DNA of 64,000 nt from Candidatus Nitrosoglobus terrae (lineage in GTDB: Bacteria; Pseudomonadota; Gammaproteobacteria; Nitrosococcales; Nitrosococcaceae). Positions within the stretch are counted from its first letter, which is position 1; every line of letters begins with the position of its first letter. The notes below the pieces were generated by a model, which saw only the letters and a program-made list of their open reading frames with translations, ran no database searches and had not been told where the DNA came from. The stretch covers positions 1,799,091-1,863,090 of the forward strand of contig NZ_AP014836.1 of NCBI RefSeq assembly GCF_002356115.1, written 5' to 3'. Made by a program: the position numbers and the translations under genes. Of this stretch, positions 1-9,452 are shown one piece after another.

Positions 1-713
1 TCCAGAGAAACTATCCGCGCTAAACCGCCCGCTAGCTGTAACGCACTTTCAAAGGATTCTGTTAACCGCAATCGAATATCAGGCCGAATCCTAAATCGAT
101 CCACCACCACCTCAATAGTAGGTTTTTTATCTAGCCTGAGTTTTAAAGCTTGACCTAACTCTATCACCTCACCATTAACCCGAACGCGGATAAAACCCTG
201 CTGTGCAAGATTGTCTAATACCTCTAGATATTCCCTCTCATACTCTTTTCTCAGCGGTGCTAGTAACATATACCGCCTCTCTAAAGGGAGGCTTAAAACC
301 TGATCCACCATCTGGCTTATAGTTTGAGATTTCAGTACCGTTCTATGCTCAGGACAACGAGGCTCACCTACACGGGCATACAATAACCGTAAATAATCAT
401 AAATTTCGGTAATAGTACCCACAGTTGAACGAGGGTTGTGAAAGTTAGATTTCTGCTCAATAGCTATGGCTGGAGACAGCCCTCCAATATGATCTACATC
501 AGGCGCTTCCATAATTGAGAGAAATTGGCGAGCATAGGTAGGTAGCGATTCTAGATAGCGACGTTGCCCCTCGGCGTAAAGCGTGTCAAAGGCTAAAGAT
601 GATTTTCCTGAACCAGATACGCCGGTAATCACTACTAACTGATTCCTAGGTAAATCTAGATCAATTCCTTTCAAATTATGGGTACGGGCACCTCGAATAT
701 AAATATAATCCAC
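1..713 (-). CDS. uvrA: UvrA, excinuclease ABC subunit A (N-terminal part, runs off the window)
   Basis: DNA-damage recognition ATPase of UvrABC nucleotide excision repair. The first 237 residues are visible, read leftward and cut by the window edge. They follow the classical UvrA N terminus: [10 protein letters not shown] near residue 6, Walker A GVSGSGKS at about 31-38, then the [13 protein letters not shown] and ARQFLS segments and the [14 protein letters not shown] segment. The start is taken as the GTG at 711-713, because the protein then begins [13 protein letters not shown], the usual length ahead of the first motif; the ribosome site there is weak. It is divergent from the MFS gene at 793, with about 80 bp shared for both promoters. 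In many gammaproteobacteria uvrA is divergent from ssb; here an exporter gene lies between them. Identification is firm. Confidence 0.95.
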   Translation of the reverse strand, partial: MDYIYIRGARTHNLKGIDLDLPRNQLVVITGVSGSGKSSLAFDTLYAEGQRRYLESLPTYARQFLSIMEAPDVDHIGGLSPAIAIEQKSNFHNPRSTVGTITEIYDYLRLLYARVGEPRCPEHRTVLKSQTISQMVDQVLSLPLERRYMLLAPLRKEYEREYLEVLDNLAQQGFIRVRVNGEVIELGQALKLRLDKKPTIEVVVDRFRIRPDIRLRLTESFESALQLAGGLARIVSL

Positions 714-792
714 AATTTTTAGCCTATAATCTCTATATCTTGCTAATATACACGGCTTAATAAATACAGCAGCTATATCAGGATGGGGAACA

Positions 793-2193
793 ATGAAATC
801 TGATAAGTCAAAACGCCAATTTACTTTTGGGATGACACCGTTAGAGCGGCGCAGTATCTTATCTTTAATAGGAATCTACTCCCTGCGCATGCTAGGGCTA
901 TTTTTAATTTTACCTGTTTTCTCTCTTTATGCTCATGACCTTCAAGGCGCTACACCCGCATTAATCGGTCTAGCGCTAGGTGCCTATGGTATTACTCAAG
1001 CCTTACTTCAGATTCCTTTTGGTCTGCTTTCCGATCGTATTGGGCGTAAACCAATCATTACCGCTGGACTTATTTTATTTGCCCTAGGCAGTGTAGTAGC
1101 CGCCATGGCTAATACTATTACTGGCGTGATTATCGGTCGAGCTTTACAGGGCAGTGGAGCGATTGCAGCAGCAATCATGGCACTAGTAGCGGATCTCACC
1201 CGAGAGGAACAACGGACTAAAGCCATGGCCTTAATAGGGCTTTCTATTGGAGCATCCTTTGCAATTGCTTTAGGAGTAGGGCCAGTGCTTAATCGTTGGA
1301 TTGGGGTACCCGGCCTATTCTGGATGACCGCCGTCTTAGCAATGCTAGCGATTGCGGTGCTTCACTTAGGCGTTCCTCAGGTCACTATTCCTCGCCACCA
1401 TTTGGATGTAGAGCCTACTCCCAAGCAGTTTCTCCGAATTCTAGGAGATTCTCAGATTATGCGGCTAGCTTTAGGTATTTTTATGCTGCATGTCCTGCTC
1501 ACCGCCACATTTGTGGTTCTACCTATTAGCTTGCGAGATGAAAGCGGTCTTGATCCGGTATATCACGGTTATATTTACCTGCCAGTGCTCATCGTTTCAA
1601 TTCTCACCATGGTGCCGTTTATCATCTTGGCGGAAAAAAAGCACCACATGAAAGAGGTTTTTATTGGCGCAGTTATCACCCTTGGCCTAGCAGAGATTAC
1701 CTGGATTTATTTTCATGCCTCCCTCACCGCCACTGTTATCGCCTTATGGTTATTTTTTAGCGCTTTTAATTTGTTAGAAGCCACCTTACCTTCTTTGGTC
1801 TCCAAACAAAGCCCAGCAGGTAGCAAAGGCACTGCTATGGGAGTTTACTCTACTTGCCAATTTTTAGGCGCTTTTGTGGGGGGATGGTCTGGAGGCGCTG
1901 TGTATGGTCACTTCAGCTTTACAGGAGCTTTTACCTTCTGCGCTGGTATCGTAGGGGTATGGCTGTATTTTGCTGCCACCATGAAGCCTCCTCAATACTT
2001 ACGCAGCCATATTCTTGCTGTTGGAAAAATCGATCCTGAAGAAGCTCAGCATTTAGCTAAACGTCTTACTGAGATTGCTGGGGTTGCAGATGCAGTTGTG
2101 GTAGCTGAGGAGGGGGTTGCCTACTTGAAAGTAGATGATGAACAGCTAGATCAGACAGCATTAGATCAACTAAGCGCGAATAAAACAGGCTAA
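793..2193 (+). CDS. MFS exporter of the YajR type
   Basis: Inner-membrane major facilitator superfamily protein, 466 residues, probably a proton-coupled drug or metabolite exporter; the substrate cannot be read from sequence. About twelve hydrophobic segments fill residues 25-400. MFS motif A is plain at about 77-87 ([11 protein letters not shown]). After the last membrane segment there is a soluble tail of about 65 residues (from [11 protein letters not shown]), matching the small cytoplasmic YAM domain that marks YajR among MFS proteins. The ATG is preceded by a GGGGA ribosome site. The gene lies between uvrA (divergent) and ssb, 33 bp upstream of the latter, so it may be co-transcribed with ssb. 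Confidence 0.85.
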   Translation: MKSDKSKRQFTFGMTPLERRSILSLIGIYSLRMLGLFLILPVFSLYAHDLQGATPALIGLALGAYGITQALLQIPFGLLSDRIGRKPIITAGLILFALGSVVAAMANTITGVIIGRALQGSGAIAAAIMALVADLTREEQRTKAMALIGLSIGASFAIALGVGPVLNRWIGVPGLFWMTAVLAMLAIAVLHLGVPQVTIPRHHLDVEPTPKQFLRILGDSQIMRLALGIFMLHVLLTATFVVLPISLRDESGLDPVYHGYIYLPVLIVSILTMVPFIILAEKKHHMKEVFIGAVITLGLAEITWIYFHASLTATVIALWLFFSAFNLLEATLPSLVSKQSPAGSKGTAMGVYSTCQFLGAFVGGWSGGAVYGHFSFTGAFTFCAGIVGVWLYFAATMKPPQYLRSHILAVGKIDPEEAQHLAKRLTEIAGVADAVVVAEEGVAYLKVDDEQLDQTALDQLSANKTG

Positions 2194-2226
2194 TTTTCTA
2201 AGTAAATCCTAGCAGGGGAATCCATT

Positions 2227-2712
2227 GTGGCAACAAAAGGTGTCAATAAAGTCATTTTAATCGGTAACCTAGGACGCGATCCAGAAATCCGCTACCCGCC
2301 AAGCGGCGGAGCCATTGCTAACATCACCCTTGCTACTTCAGAAACTTGGAAAGATAAAACCACCGGTGAGCCGCAAGAACGTACGGAATGGCATCGAGTA
2401 GTGTTCTTTGGTCGTTTAGGGGAAATTGCCGGTGAGTTTCTTAAAAAAGGAGCAAAGATTTATGTAGAAGGTCGCTTACAAACCCGTAAGTGGCAGGGCC
2501 AAGATGGCCAAGATCGCTATACTACTGAGATTATTGCTAGCGACATGCAGATGCTAGATCGAGCTGCGGGCGGTAGTGTTCCTTATAATGATAATAATGA
2601 ACTGATCCAAAGATCCGAATCTAGTCCAAGTCCTTCTAACCCCTCATCACGCCCATCATCTCCATCACCTTCAACCCATAATGATGATTTTGAGGATGAT
2701 ATACCATTTTAA
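2227..2712 (+). CDS. ssb: Single-stranded DNA-binding protein
   Basis: SSB coats single-stranded DNA during replication, recombination and repair. It has 161 residues: an OB-fold domain at about 1-110 ([16 protein letters not shown], then [14 protein letters not shown]), a Ser/Pro-rich linker, and the acidic tip DDIPF at the C terminus that docks partner proteins. Start is GTG, supported by AGGGGA eight bases upstream and by the standard VATKGVNK beginning. The linker is shorter and more Ser/Pro-rich than in E. coli, otherwise ordinary. Confidence 0.97.
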   Translation: MATKGVNKVILIGNLGRDPEIRYPPSGGAIANITLATSETWKDKTTGEPQERTEWHRVVFFGRLGEIAGEFLKKGAKIYVEGRLQTRKWQGQDGQDRYTTEIIASDMQMLDRAAGGSVPYNDNNELIQRSESSPSPSNPSSRPSSPSPSTHNDDFEDDIPF

Positions 2713-2927
2713 AATATAGTAGTAGTTTTCTTGTAAATAGAGCCCCAATAAATACTGTATTCTAGCGAAAAACCATAGACATTATACTTAGAAGCGTGGT
2801 GGTTTCTCATCTGTTTTCTGATAGCTACAAGCTCCTCAGCTGAGATTAAACTCAATACCGCTGCAAGCCGGCTGTACTGTAATCGCAGAAAAAAGCTACA
2901 ACACCACCCTCATGAGAATTTCAAGCG
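2713..2927 (+). other. kup leader region with complementary segments
   Basis: This 215-bp gap precedes kup. A GGTGGT-containing stretch followed by TTCTCAT at about 2797-2810 is complementary to ACCACC and ATGAGAA at about 2900-2917, just before the start codon. The order of the four segments (A, B, A', B') would give a pseudoknot rather than a simple hairpin. No known riboswitch consensus was recognised. Any regulatory role is conjecture. Confidence 0.25.
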
Positions 2928-4850
2928 ATGAAAACTGATCGACCTAATCAGACGACATCGTTTGCTGTCGACAGCAGAGTAGAAGATCAGGTGCCACTGC
3001 ACACACTGTGGCTAGGCGCTATTGGTGTGGTTTTTGGCGATCTAGGTACTAGCCCGCTCTATACCTTACAAGAAATATTCAGCCCCGCTTATAGTCTAGG
3101 TGTGACACGCGCTACCGTTCTAGGCGTACTTTCACTGGTGTTTTGGGCACAAGTATTAGTTATATGCATCAAGTATATTACGCTGGTAATGCGCGCTGAT
3201 AACGAGGGTGAAGGTGGTATTATGGAGCTGCTTGCGCTGGCTGGACGTGCAGTGGGCAGCACGAGTCGTTGGCGTACAGCCATTACCCTGCTCAGTATTT
3301 TTGGCGTCGCTTTATTTTATGGCGATAGCGTGATCACGCCTGCTATCTCGGTGTTATCGGCAGTTGAAGGCATCCAAATGGTTGATGCCACGCTTAAATC
3401 GTGGGTACTGCCCATTAGCATGGCCATTTTGCTGCTGCTATTTACGCTGCAAAAATTTGGCACCGAACGTATTGGTGCTCTATTTGGACCTATCATGTGT
3501 ATTTGGTTTATTACCATCGCTACACTTGGTGCTGTACAGATCATACGCGTACCAGAGATTTTGCTGGCGCTTAATCCACTGTACGCCGTACGGTTTTTTG
3601 CGGCACACGGTGCAGCTGCGTTTGTCGCTTTGGGGGGTGTAGTATTAGCGCTTACAGGCACCGAGGCATTATATGCTGACATGGGTCACTTTGGTAGGCG
3701 ACCGATTCGTATGGCATGGTTGACTTTTGTTTTTCCAGCGTTGCTGATTAATTATTTCGGCCAAGGTGCACTACTATTGCAGGAACCCAGTGCAGGTGGT
3801 AACCCGTTTTACCGTCTCGTACCACATGCACTATTAGCACCTACAATCATACTTGCTGCCATGGCGACCGTGATCGCCTCGCAAGCAGTGATCTCAGGTA
3901 CCTATTCTATGACGCGCAGTGCTTTACGTTTAGGTTACTTACCAACGATGCGGGTAGTACACACTTCAGATCGGATAGCAGGCCAAGTATTTGTTCCTTG
4001 GATCAATGGTGCGTTGCTAGTGTTGGTAATAGCTGCTGTTTTGGGTTTTCGCTCATCTGAGAACTTGGGTGCAGCATATGGCATTGCCGTTACCGGAACC
4101 ATGACCGCTACCACTTTGTTACTGCTCGTCGTTGCGTTACATTTGTGGCGCTGGAAGTGGCCAGCCGTCATCACTATTGGTACGCTATTATTGCTGATTG
4201 ATGGTGCTTTTTTCAGCGCTAATCTGCTCAAAATCGACCATGGTGGATGGTTTTCGCTAGTACTAGGACTACTGATCTTTGTTGTGATGACCACCTGGCA
4301 CCGCGGGCACACGATGCTTTTGGAGCAAACACAAAACACGACACCTGAGCTGGCCTCTTTCATAGCCCAAGTTACTGCAAGGCCGCTACGCCGACAGCCG
4401 GGAACTGCCGTATTCCTTGCAACTAATACAGTGACTATACCACCAGCACTGTGGCTCGTGTATGAACATTTTTACGCGCTGCACGAACACAATCTCATTG
4501 TCCACGTCGAAACATTAGAAGTACCCTATGTAGATATACAAAAGCAGGTGCAATGGCACGACTTAGGCGCAGGGTTTGCTGCTGTTACGCTACGCTTTGG
4601 TTTCAGACAAGTGCCTAACATGCCAGCTGCGTTAGCACAATGTACTGCACTTTCGTTGTCAGGCTTTGATACTACCGACATAACGTTTTTTCTGTGGGTA
4701 GAGCTTGTTCTGGGCAAACGGTACTTTGGTATGATGCTATGGCGCGAGCGGCTCTTTGCTTTTCTTATACGCAATACACCACCGGTGGCGGAATATTTTC
4801 ATATCCCTAGCCGGCAGGTTATTGCACTAGGTCAATTGTTGGAAATCTGA
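2928..4850 (+). CDS. kup: Kup-family low-affinity potassium uptake transporter
   Basis: Inner-membrane K+/H+ symporter for constitutive low-affinity potassium uptake. At 640 residues it has the usual Kup length. The family signature GDLGTSPLYT lies at about 37-46, followed by roughly twelve membrane segments to residue 455 and a cytoplasmic C-terminal domain. The ATG follows a poor ribosome site (TTTCAAGCG). Codon use is visibly richer in G and C than in the flanking genes, and the gene stands alone between a 215-bp leader and a transposon relic, which suggests horizontal acquisition. The function call is firm; the transfer is inference. Confidence 0.93.
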   Translation: MKTDRPNQTTSFAVDSRVEDQVPLHTLWLGAIGVVFGDLGTSPLYTLQEIFSPAYSLGVTRATVLGVLSLVFWAQVLVICIKYITLVMRADNEGEGGIMELLALAGRAVGSTSRWRTAITLLSIFGVALFYGDSVITPAISVLSAVEGIQMVDATLKSWVLPISMAILLLLFTLQKFGTERIGALFGPIMCIWFITIATLGAVQIIRVPEILLALNPLYAVRFFAAHGAAAFVALGGVVLALTGTEALYADMGHFGRRPIRMAWLTFVFPALLINYFGQGALLLQEPSAGGNPFYRLVPHALLAPTIILAAMATVIASQAVISGTYSMTRSALRLGYLPTMRVVHTSDRIAGQVFVPWINGALLVLVIAAVLGFRSSENLGAAYGIAVTGTMTATTLLLLVVALHLWRWKWPAVITIGTLLLLIDGAFFSANLLKIDHGGWFSLVLGLLIFVVMTTWHRGHTMLLEQTQNTTPELASFIAQVTARPLRRQPGTAVFLATNTVTIPPALWLVYEHFYALHEHNLIVHVETLEVPYVDIQKQVQWHDLGAGFAAVTLRFGFRQVPNMPAALAQCTALSLSGFDTTDITFFLWVELVLGKRYFGMMLWRERLFAFLIRNTPPVAEYFHIPSRQVIALGQLLEI

Positions 4851-4906
4851 TCTTGCTGAATACCCCGATCTACTCAGGTAATTAAGATCAAAATATTTTT
4901 TATAAT

Positions 4907-5128
4907 CGGAGTTGACTGCTTACACGTCTCAATTATCGGTATATTTGCATTCACTGACTTGGCTCCGTAGCTTACTACGTTTTTTCTGCTTCCTCAGAGT
5001 TTCTATGGCTGCTTTGCCTTGCCCAGCTATCATCGTCGAGCTGTTATGTCCCTCTACAGGCCTTACTTTCTCGCGCTCCTTGTGGTAGTCCTAGATGGAA
5101 AGTTCATCCTATAACAGAAAAACTAAGT
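4907..5128 (-). repeat. Dispersed repeat copy R1: relic of a TnpB (IS200/IS605-type) element, 3' part
   Basis: First of four related repeats. Read on the minus strand it holds a short open frame containing KVRPVEGHNSS, like the C-terminal tail of a TnpB protein. It then ends in the right-end sequence AAGCAGTCAACTCCG shared with R3. A hairpin CGTAG-TAAG-CTACG (4966-4979) occurs near the right end, slightly displaced from the hairpin of the other copies. The promoter-like left end is worn or missing. The rest of the 418-bp gap between kup and the next gene (5129-5268) is AT-rich with nothing recognised. Confidence 0.65.
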
Positions 5129-5283
5129 TAGTTCACTACCCTTAAGAAAACTATTAAATAATCCTTAAGCACTACAATAAAAACTTATTTTTTTAAAATT
5201 TGCTCCTCAAATTTTCATTCCATACAATACAATATCTGTAGTAATTAAAAATCACCCAAGTAATAACGATGCGGAGGATAGTA

Positions 5284-6042
5284 GTGGAAGGAGAAAAAAT
5301 TGCTCGTACTGAGGTATTTACAAAAACCCCTGATCAAGTGAGCGATCTTCGTAATTATACAATTACGTTAGTAGTCTTTATTTCTATTGCTGCCAATTTA
5401 CATTTAGATGCCAATTCTACGTTAGCTTTTCAAAATATTTTAGGCATTCTTGCTTGGATATTTTTATTGGGGTTTCTGCGAGGAGAGAGTAATTTAGTTC
5501 GCAGCCAAGTGCTGATAGCAGTCGCATTTGCCACAATAGGAGAGCATTTTGCTTCTGTCTATATGGAAGGCTATATTTACCGATTTCACAATGTACCCGC
5601 TTACGTACCTCCAGGGCATGGTTTAGTATATTTAACTGCCGTGGCTCTTGCTCGCTCTAGTCTTTTCAGATTGAACCTTAAAATAATCAGAAATATAGTT
5701 TTAATGGCAGGTGGTGGGTGGTCAATCTGGGGGCTTACGGGTGCAACGCAAGAAGATATACTAGGTGCCTTATTATTTGTGATTTTTATCTTTTCTGTTT
5801 ACTTTGGCCGCTCACCGGGAGTCTATCTAGGGGCTTTTTTTGTCACCACGTGGCTAGAGTTAATAGGTGTTTCCCATGGTACTTGGCGCTGGGTATCTTA
5901 TGAGCCAATACTACAGCTTACTCAAGGAAATCCACCGAGTGGCGTTGCAGCTTGGTACTGTTTAGTTGACGCGGTCGCCTTAAGGTTTGCTCCTAACATT
6001 ATAATAGGCTTTAATTGGATACAAGCTACTTGGCGGAAGTAA
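5284..6042 (+). CDS. Polytopic membrane protein of unknown function
   Basis: About 252 residues with roughly seven or eight hydrophobic segments, so an inner-membrane protein; I do not recognise the family by name. Conserved-looking polar/aromatic stretches include AYVPPGHGLVYLTAVAL in the middle and GVSHGTWRWVSYEP, with GNPPSGVAAWY near the end. An in-frame ATG lies at 5269, but a GGAGG ribosome site (5273-5277) sits six bases before the GTG at 5284, so GTG is preferred. The gene stands alone, flanked by a transposon relic and an AT-rich gap. No function is proposed. Confidence 0.7.
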   Translation: MEGEKIARTEVFTKTPDQVSDLRNYTITLVVFISIAANLHLDANSTLAFQNILGILAWIFLLGFLRGESNLVRSQVLIAVAFATIGEHFASVYMEGYIYRFHNVPAYVPPGHGLVYLTAVALARSSLFRLNLKIIRNIVLMAGGGWSIWGLTGATQEDILGALLFVIFIFSVYFGRSPGVYLGAFFVTTWLELIGVSHGTWRWVSYEPILQLTQGNPPSGVAAWYCLVDAVALRFAPNIIIGFNWIQATWRK

Positions 6043-6377
6043 TATTTTTATCCAGAGATTGTTCCCTGTCTACTTTTATTTCCTATCTACAACAGGACTA
6101 TATCCCCGCATTAGGGCCTGTGGTGCTGTCATAAATAGCAATATTAAAGAATCCCAACGCTATAGTTATCTGATTAAACCGTTATTTATTTAATACTAAT
6201 CACTCCAAATAATTTTCAACCTAACCTATCCTAGAAATATCTACTAATATAGTTAGAGTAGAGAGAATAAATCTTCATCTTAATTTTCTCAAAATCGTTG
6301 TATTTGATTACCAATCTAAGATATGTTAAAAATACATAAATAGATTATTTAACAATCCTACTTTTCGGAGAGAAGCC
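6043..6377. other. AT-rich intergenic gap, nothing recognised
   Basis: 335 bp without a convincing gene, RNA or terminator. It ends in the ribosome site GGAGAG of the DUF2249 gene and presumably holds that gene's promoter. Confidence 0.4.
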
Positions 6378-6620
6378 ATGGGCCAGCATACCTCCAAGGC
6401 AACTATTGATGTCCGCAGTATTCCACCGCAAGAGCGCCACCCCTTAATCTTTCGTACCTTTGATGATCTTGAATTAGGGGAGTCCTTACTTCTTATTAAT
6501 GATCATGATCCTAAACCGCTTTATTATCAACTCCAACACAGTCGAGGAAAAAATTTTGACTGGCAATATCTGGAAAATGGACCAAGTATATGGCAAGTAC
6601 AGATTAGTAAAACAAGCTAG
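6378..6620 (+). CDS. DUF2249 domain protein
   Basis: A small cytoplasmic protein of 80 residues matching the DUF2249 pattern: an early IDVRSIPPQERHPLIF segment, FDDLELGESLLLINDHDPKPL in the middle and a closing W-x-V-x-I strand. Family members often sit with hemerythrins or nitrogen-oxide metabolism genes and are thought to bind small molecules; no biochemical role is established. Here it is a single-gene unit. The start ATG has a GGAGAG site eight bases upstream. Confidence 0.8.
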   Translation: MGQHTSKATIDVRSIPPQERHPLIFRTFDDLELGESLLLINDHDPKPLYYQLQHSRGKNFDWQYLENGPSIWQVQISKTS

Positions 6621-6653
6621 AGCTTCATAAAAACTAACTTGCATAGTGGCTTG

Positions 6654-7094
6654 CTACTCCCAGCCGACGGGTTCGTATCCACGCTCTTTTAAGCATCTAT
6701 TAACAAAGTTAATATAAACTTGATTAGGCTGCTTTGAGGAGCCAGATACCAATTCTTGTAACCCAGACATCGCAGCGCTTCCAACCGCGCCAATGGCTGC
6801 ACCTACACCCGCAGATCCAACAACCGCACCTCCAATAGCACCGGATGCTGCGCCTATTCCCGCATTCGTCACCGAGCGCTTTACTGCCTCTATAGCTCGG
6901 CTATCTTTTGGCGTAGCTCCAGCTGCTTTTGCCATCGCCTGACACTCAGCAATATCCCGCTCAACAGTACTCTGACCGACCTCCTTAAGGTGGGCATTAG
7001 GATATAAAATCGGCCGTGCTCCTGAGCAACCAATTATCACTAAGGCCATCATTAAAGAACATAGTAAAGTAACTACCTTTATTAGAACATTCAT
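6654..7094 (-). CDS. Glycine-zipper lipoprotein, function unknown
   Basis: 146 residues. The N terminus is a lipoprotein signal ending in a lipobox-like VIIGC, so the mature protein would start at Cys23 and be lipid-anchored, probably in the outer membrane. Residues about 78-110 form a Gly/Ala-rich hydrophobic stretch (IGAASGAIGGAVVGSAGVG) typical of glycine-zipper membrane segments. A second Cys near the C terminus (NRCLKERGY) may pair with the Cys in AECQAMAKA. Transcribed convergently with the DUF2249 gene. Localisation is well supported; function is unknown. Confidence 0.75.
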   Translation of the reverse strand: MNVLIKVVTLLCSLMMALVIIGCSGARPILYPNAHLKEVGQSTVERDIAECQAMAKAAGATPKDSRAIEAVKRSVTNAGIGAASGAIGGAVVGSAGVGAAIGAVGSAAMSGLQELVSGSSKQPNQVYINFVNRCLKERGYEPVGWE

Positions 7095-7303
7095 GTTATC
7101 TATAATTTAGCGCTCTTTTAGTGGAGGAAAGACTCACTTCTCATTATTCCCATAGATAGGGAAACAGATAAGATAAATCTCGCTCTGCCCAGTTTATTGG
7201 CTATTGATGTTGATTAAAATTCAACTTGATTGCTCTACGTTCCCAATTAATCAAAAGTTTAATTATTAGTAATTCACTGGGTTTTAATAGGAGGACAAAA
7301 CTA

Positions 7304-7894
7304 TTATTTTTTACTACTTTTTATTTTATCTCCGGCCAGTTGCTGCATCTGTTGGCGAAGCTGATCCATTTTGTGCAATAACTCTTCAGTCTTAGCCTCT
7401 TGCTTACTCATAGCAGTAACGGTAGCCTTAGAAAGATCTTCAGCTGCTTTATGAACTTGCTTAATTTGCACAGCATCGTAGCTTGCTCGCTGAAGCTCTA
7501 TAGTTTTCTGTTGGTACTCAGCAACAAGGTGTTTATGCTTATCCTTGCTTAAATCTTTATTTTTCAGCTCTTTTTCAATTTGGTGCATACGCGCTAACAC
7601 AGGATCAGGGTTATTTCCTTGCTCTTTCATCGTCTTTAATAGCAAAGATTGATACTTATCCTGCTGAATCTTCAAATCAGGGCTGGCCTGTAAGGCTTTT
7701 TGCCGAATCTCATCTAGCTGTAGCTCAATTGCATACATTTCCACCTGTAACTTCTTAAGTTCTTTCATCTGATCAGCAGTTAGCGATTGAGAAGAATGAG
7801 TGGACTCAGCATGGATGGGTACAGTAACCATAGTTAATCCCATAAAAACAACAAACTGTATTCCTAAAGATAGATATTTCTTGAGAATTTTCAT
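7304..7894 (-). CDS. Secreted coiled-coil protein, function unknown
   Basis: 196 residues with a signal peptide (positive start MKILKKYLS, hydrophobic core, cleavage after VPIHA near residue 29). The mature part is almost entirely charged and helical (KKLQVEMYAIELQLDEI and QIEKELKNKDLSKD are typical), so a periplasmic coiled coil is likely. It ends in a basic KSSKK tail. No enzyme motif is seen. It stands alone on the minus strand between two short AT-rich gaps. Confidence 0.7.
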   Translation of the reverse strand: MKILKKYLSLGIQFVVFMGLTMVTVPIHAESTHSSQSLTADQMKELKKLQVEMYAIELQLDEIRQKALQASPDLKIQQDKYQSLLLKTMKEQGNNPDPVLARMHQIEKELKNKDLSKDKHKHLVAEYQQKTIELQRASYDAVQIKQVHKAAEDLSKATVTAMSKQEAKTEELLHKMDQLRQQMQQLAGDKIKSSKK

Positions 7895-8114
7895 AAATTT
7901 CTATAATTTTTTAGAGAGTATAAGATTTTCAGCCTAAGAGATTTTGTACACTTCTGCCGCTTAGCTCAAAGCACGTGTCATAATAACTGGCTTAGATACA
8001 GTTAGCTATATTAAGGTTTATGAATCAAATTTATTTTTTATTTACAGAAAATAAGCAACCTTCAATAATATTTCACTATAAAATAAGGATGGTTAGCAAA
8101 CAACAAGCTGCCAA

Positions 8115-9449
8115 ATGAACATAACTGCTTTTGCTATACTCTTCTTGCTTATTGCAGTTAATTCTCTATACGTTGCTGCAGAGTTTGCTGCCATAGGGAT
8201 ACGCCGTAGCCAACTTTTAGGTCTTGCTGAAAACGGCCACTGGCTCGCAAAGGAGCTACTACCTATAGTTGAAGATCCAACACACCTAGATCAGTACATT
8301 GCAGCTAGCCAAATTGGAATTACATTATCAAGCCTAATCCTAGGCGCTTATGGGCAAGCTACCCTAGGGCAGAACCTAGCATTCCTGCTTGAAAAAATAC
8401 TCAATATAGAGCCATTGGCCGCTCAATCAGCAGCAGTGGTGGTAGTATTGATATTACTGACTGGGCTACAAGTAGTATTTGGTGAGTTGATACCTAAATC
8501 ATTAGCGCTTCAATACCCGATCCAATTTGCCCTCTACACTTATCTACCAATGCGCTGGTCCTTAAAATGCTATAGTGTTTTTATTGCTTTCCTTAATGGC
8601 AGCGGAGTCATCCTGCTTCGATCACTTGGAATTAAGCGCTCACAGCACCAGCACGTCTACTCTCCATGGGAGATCGGCATGCTAATCGCTGAAAGCCGAG
8701 AAGCCGGATTGCTTAAACTACATGAGCAGCAACGTTTATATCAAGCGCTATCACTAAATAAACGTACTGCAAGGCAGCTTATGGTACCTCGTCGCTTTGT
8801 TGCTGCTGTAGATGTAAAAACCTCACCTCAGCAGTTATTTCAGTTAGCTATAGAGTCACCTTTCTCTAGCTTACCTGTCTATAGTGAATCCTCTGATAAT
8901 ATTATTGGCATTATCCACATTAAAGACATTGCTTCTCATTTTTCTAGATACAAAATACTACCCGCAGTCCGCGAAGTAATGCGCCTAACCGTTAATGTAC
9001 TTGACAAAATAACAGGCGATCGCCTGCTTACCATTATGCGACAGCAACGCTCTCGTAAACTCATTGTTGTGGATGAATATGGCGTAATGCAAGGTTTAGT
9101 AACCCTAGATGACATCCTCATCACCTTAACCGAGGGTACAACCGAGGAGTCCAAAACAAAACGGGCACAACCAGAGTACCTTGCTGATGGGCGAGTTCGG
9201 CTACCTGGGTTACTGCGTACAGAAGAAATGGTACTTTGGGTAGGGATGGCTTGGCATAGCCAATCTAATACCGTAGCAGGCCATATTATATCCGTTTTAC
9301 AACGAATCCCAAGCCAAGGTGAACGAATCATTATTGATGGCTTAGAAGTGGAGATTGAAAAATTAGATGGACCAGTTATCCATTCTATTTTGGTAGACGC
9401 TCATTTACTGCCAAAAACCACTCCTGTAGAAGAAAAAAATGAGGTTTAA
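8115..9449 (+). CDS. CNNM/CorC-family transporter (first of a tandem pair)
   Basis: 444-residue inner-membrane protein of the HlyC/CorC (CNNM) family, linked to magnesium/cobalt efflux or resistance. Domain order: DUF21 membrane domain at about 1-190 (AEFAAIGIRRSQL, ASQIGITLSSLILG), a pair of CBS domains at about 205-325 (LMVPRRF; VVDEYGVMQGLVTLDD), and the CorC_HlyC transporter-associated domain at about 345-430. The N-terminal MNITAFAILFLLIAVNSLYV has no cleavage site. The stop is only 3 bp before the next gene, a paralogue, so the two are an operon and may form a heterodimer. Confidence 0.85.
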   Translation: MNITAFAILFLLIAVNSLYVAAEFAAIGIRRSQLLGLAENGHWLAKELLPIVEDPTHLDQYIAASQIGITLSSLILGAYGQATLGQNLAFLLEKILNIEPLAAQSAAVVVVLILLTGLQVVFGELIPKSLALQYPIQFALYTYLPMRWSLKCYSVFIAFLNGSGVILLRSLGIKRSQHQHVYSPWEIGMLIAESREAGLLKLHEQQRLYQALSLNKRTARQLMVPRRFVAAVDVKTSPQQLFQLAIESPFSSLPVYSESSDNIIGIIHIKDIASHFSRYKILPAVREVMRLTVNVLDKITGDRLLTIMRQQRSRKLIVVDEYGVMQGLVTLDDILITLTEGTTEESKTKRAQPEYLADGRVRLPGLLRTEEMVLWVGMAWHSQSNTVAGHIISVLQRIPSQGERIIIDGLEVEIEKLDGPVIHSILVDAHLLPKTTPVEEKNEV

Positions 9450-9452
9450 TTC

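Noticed and set aside
2713-2927. c-di-AMP or other known riboswitch before kup
   Set aside because: None of the known consensus segments could be placed; only the complementary stretches are reported.
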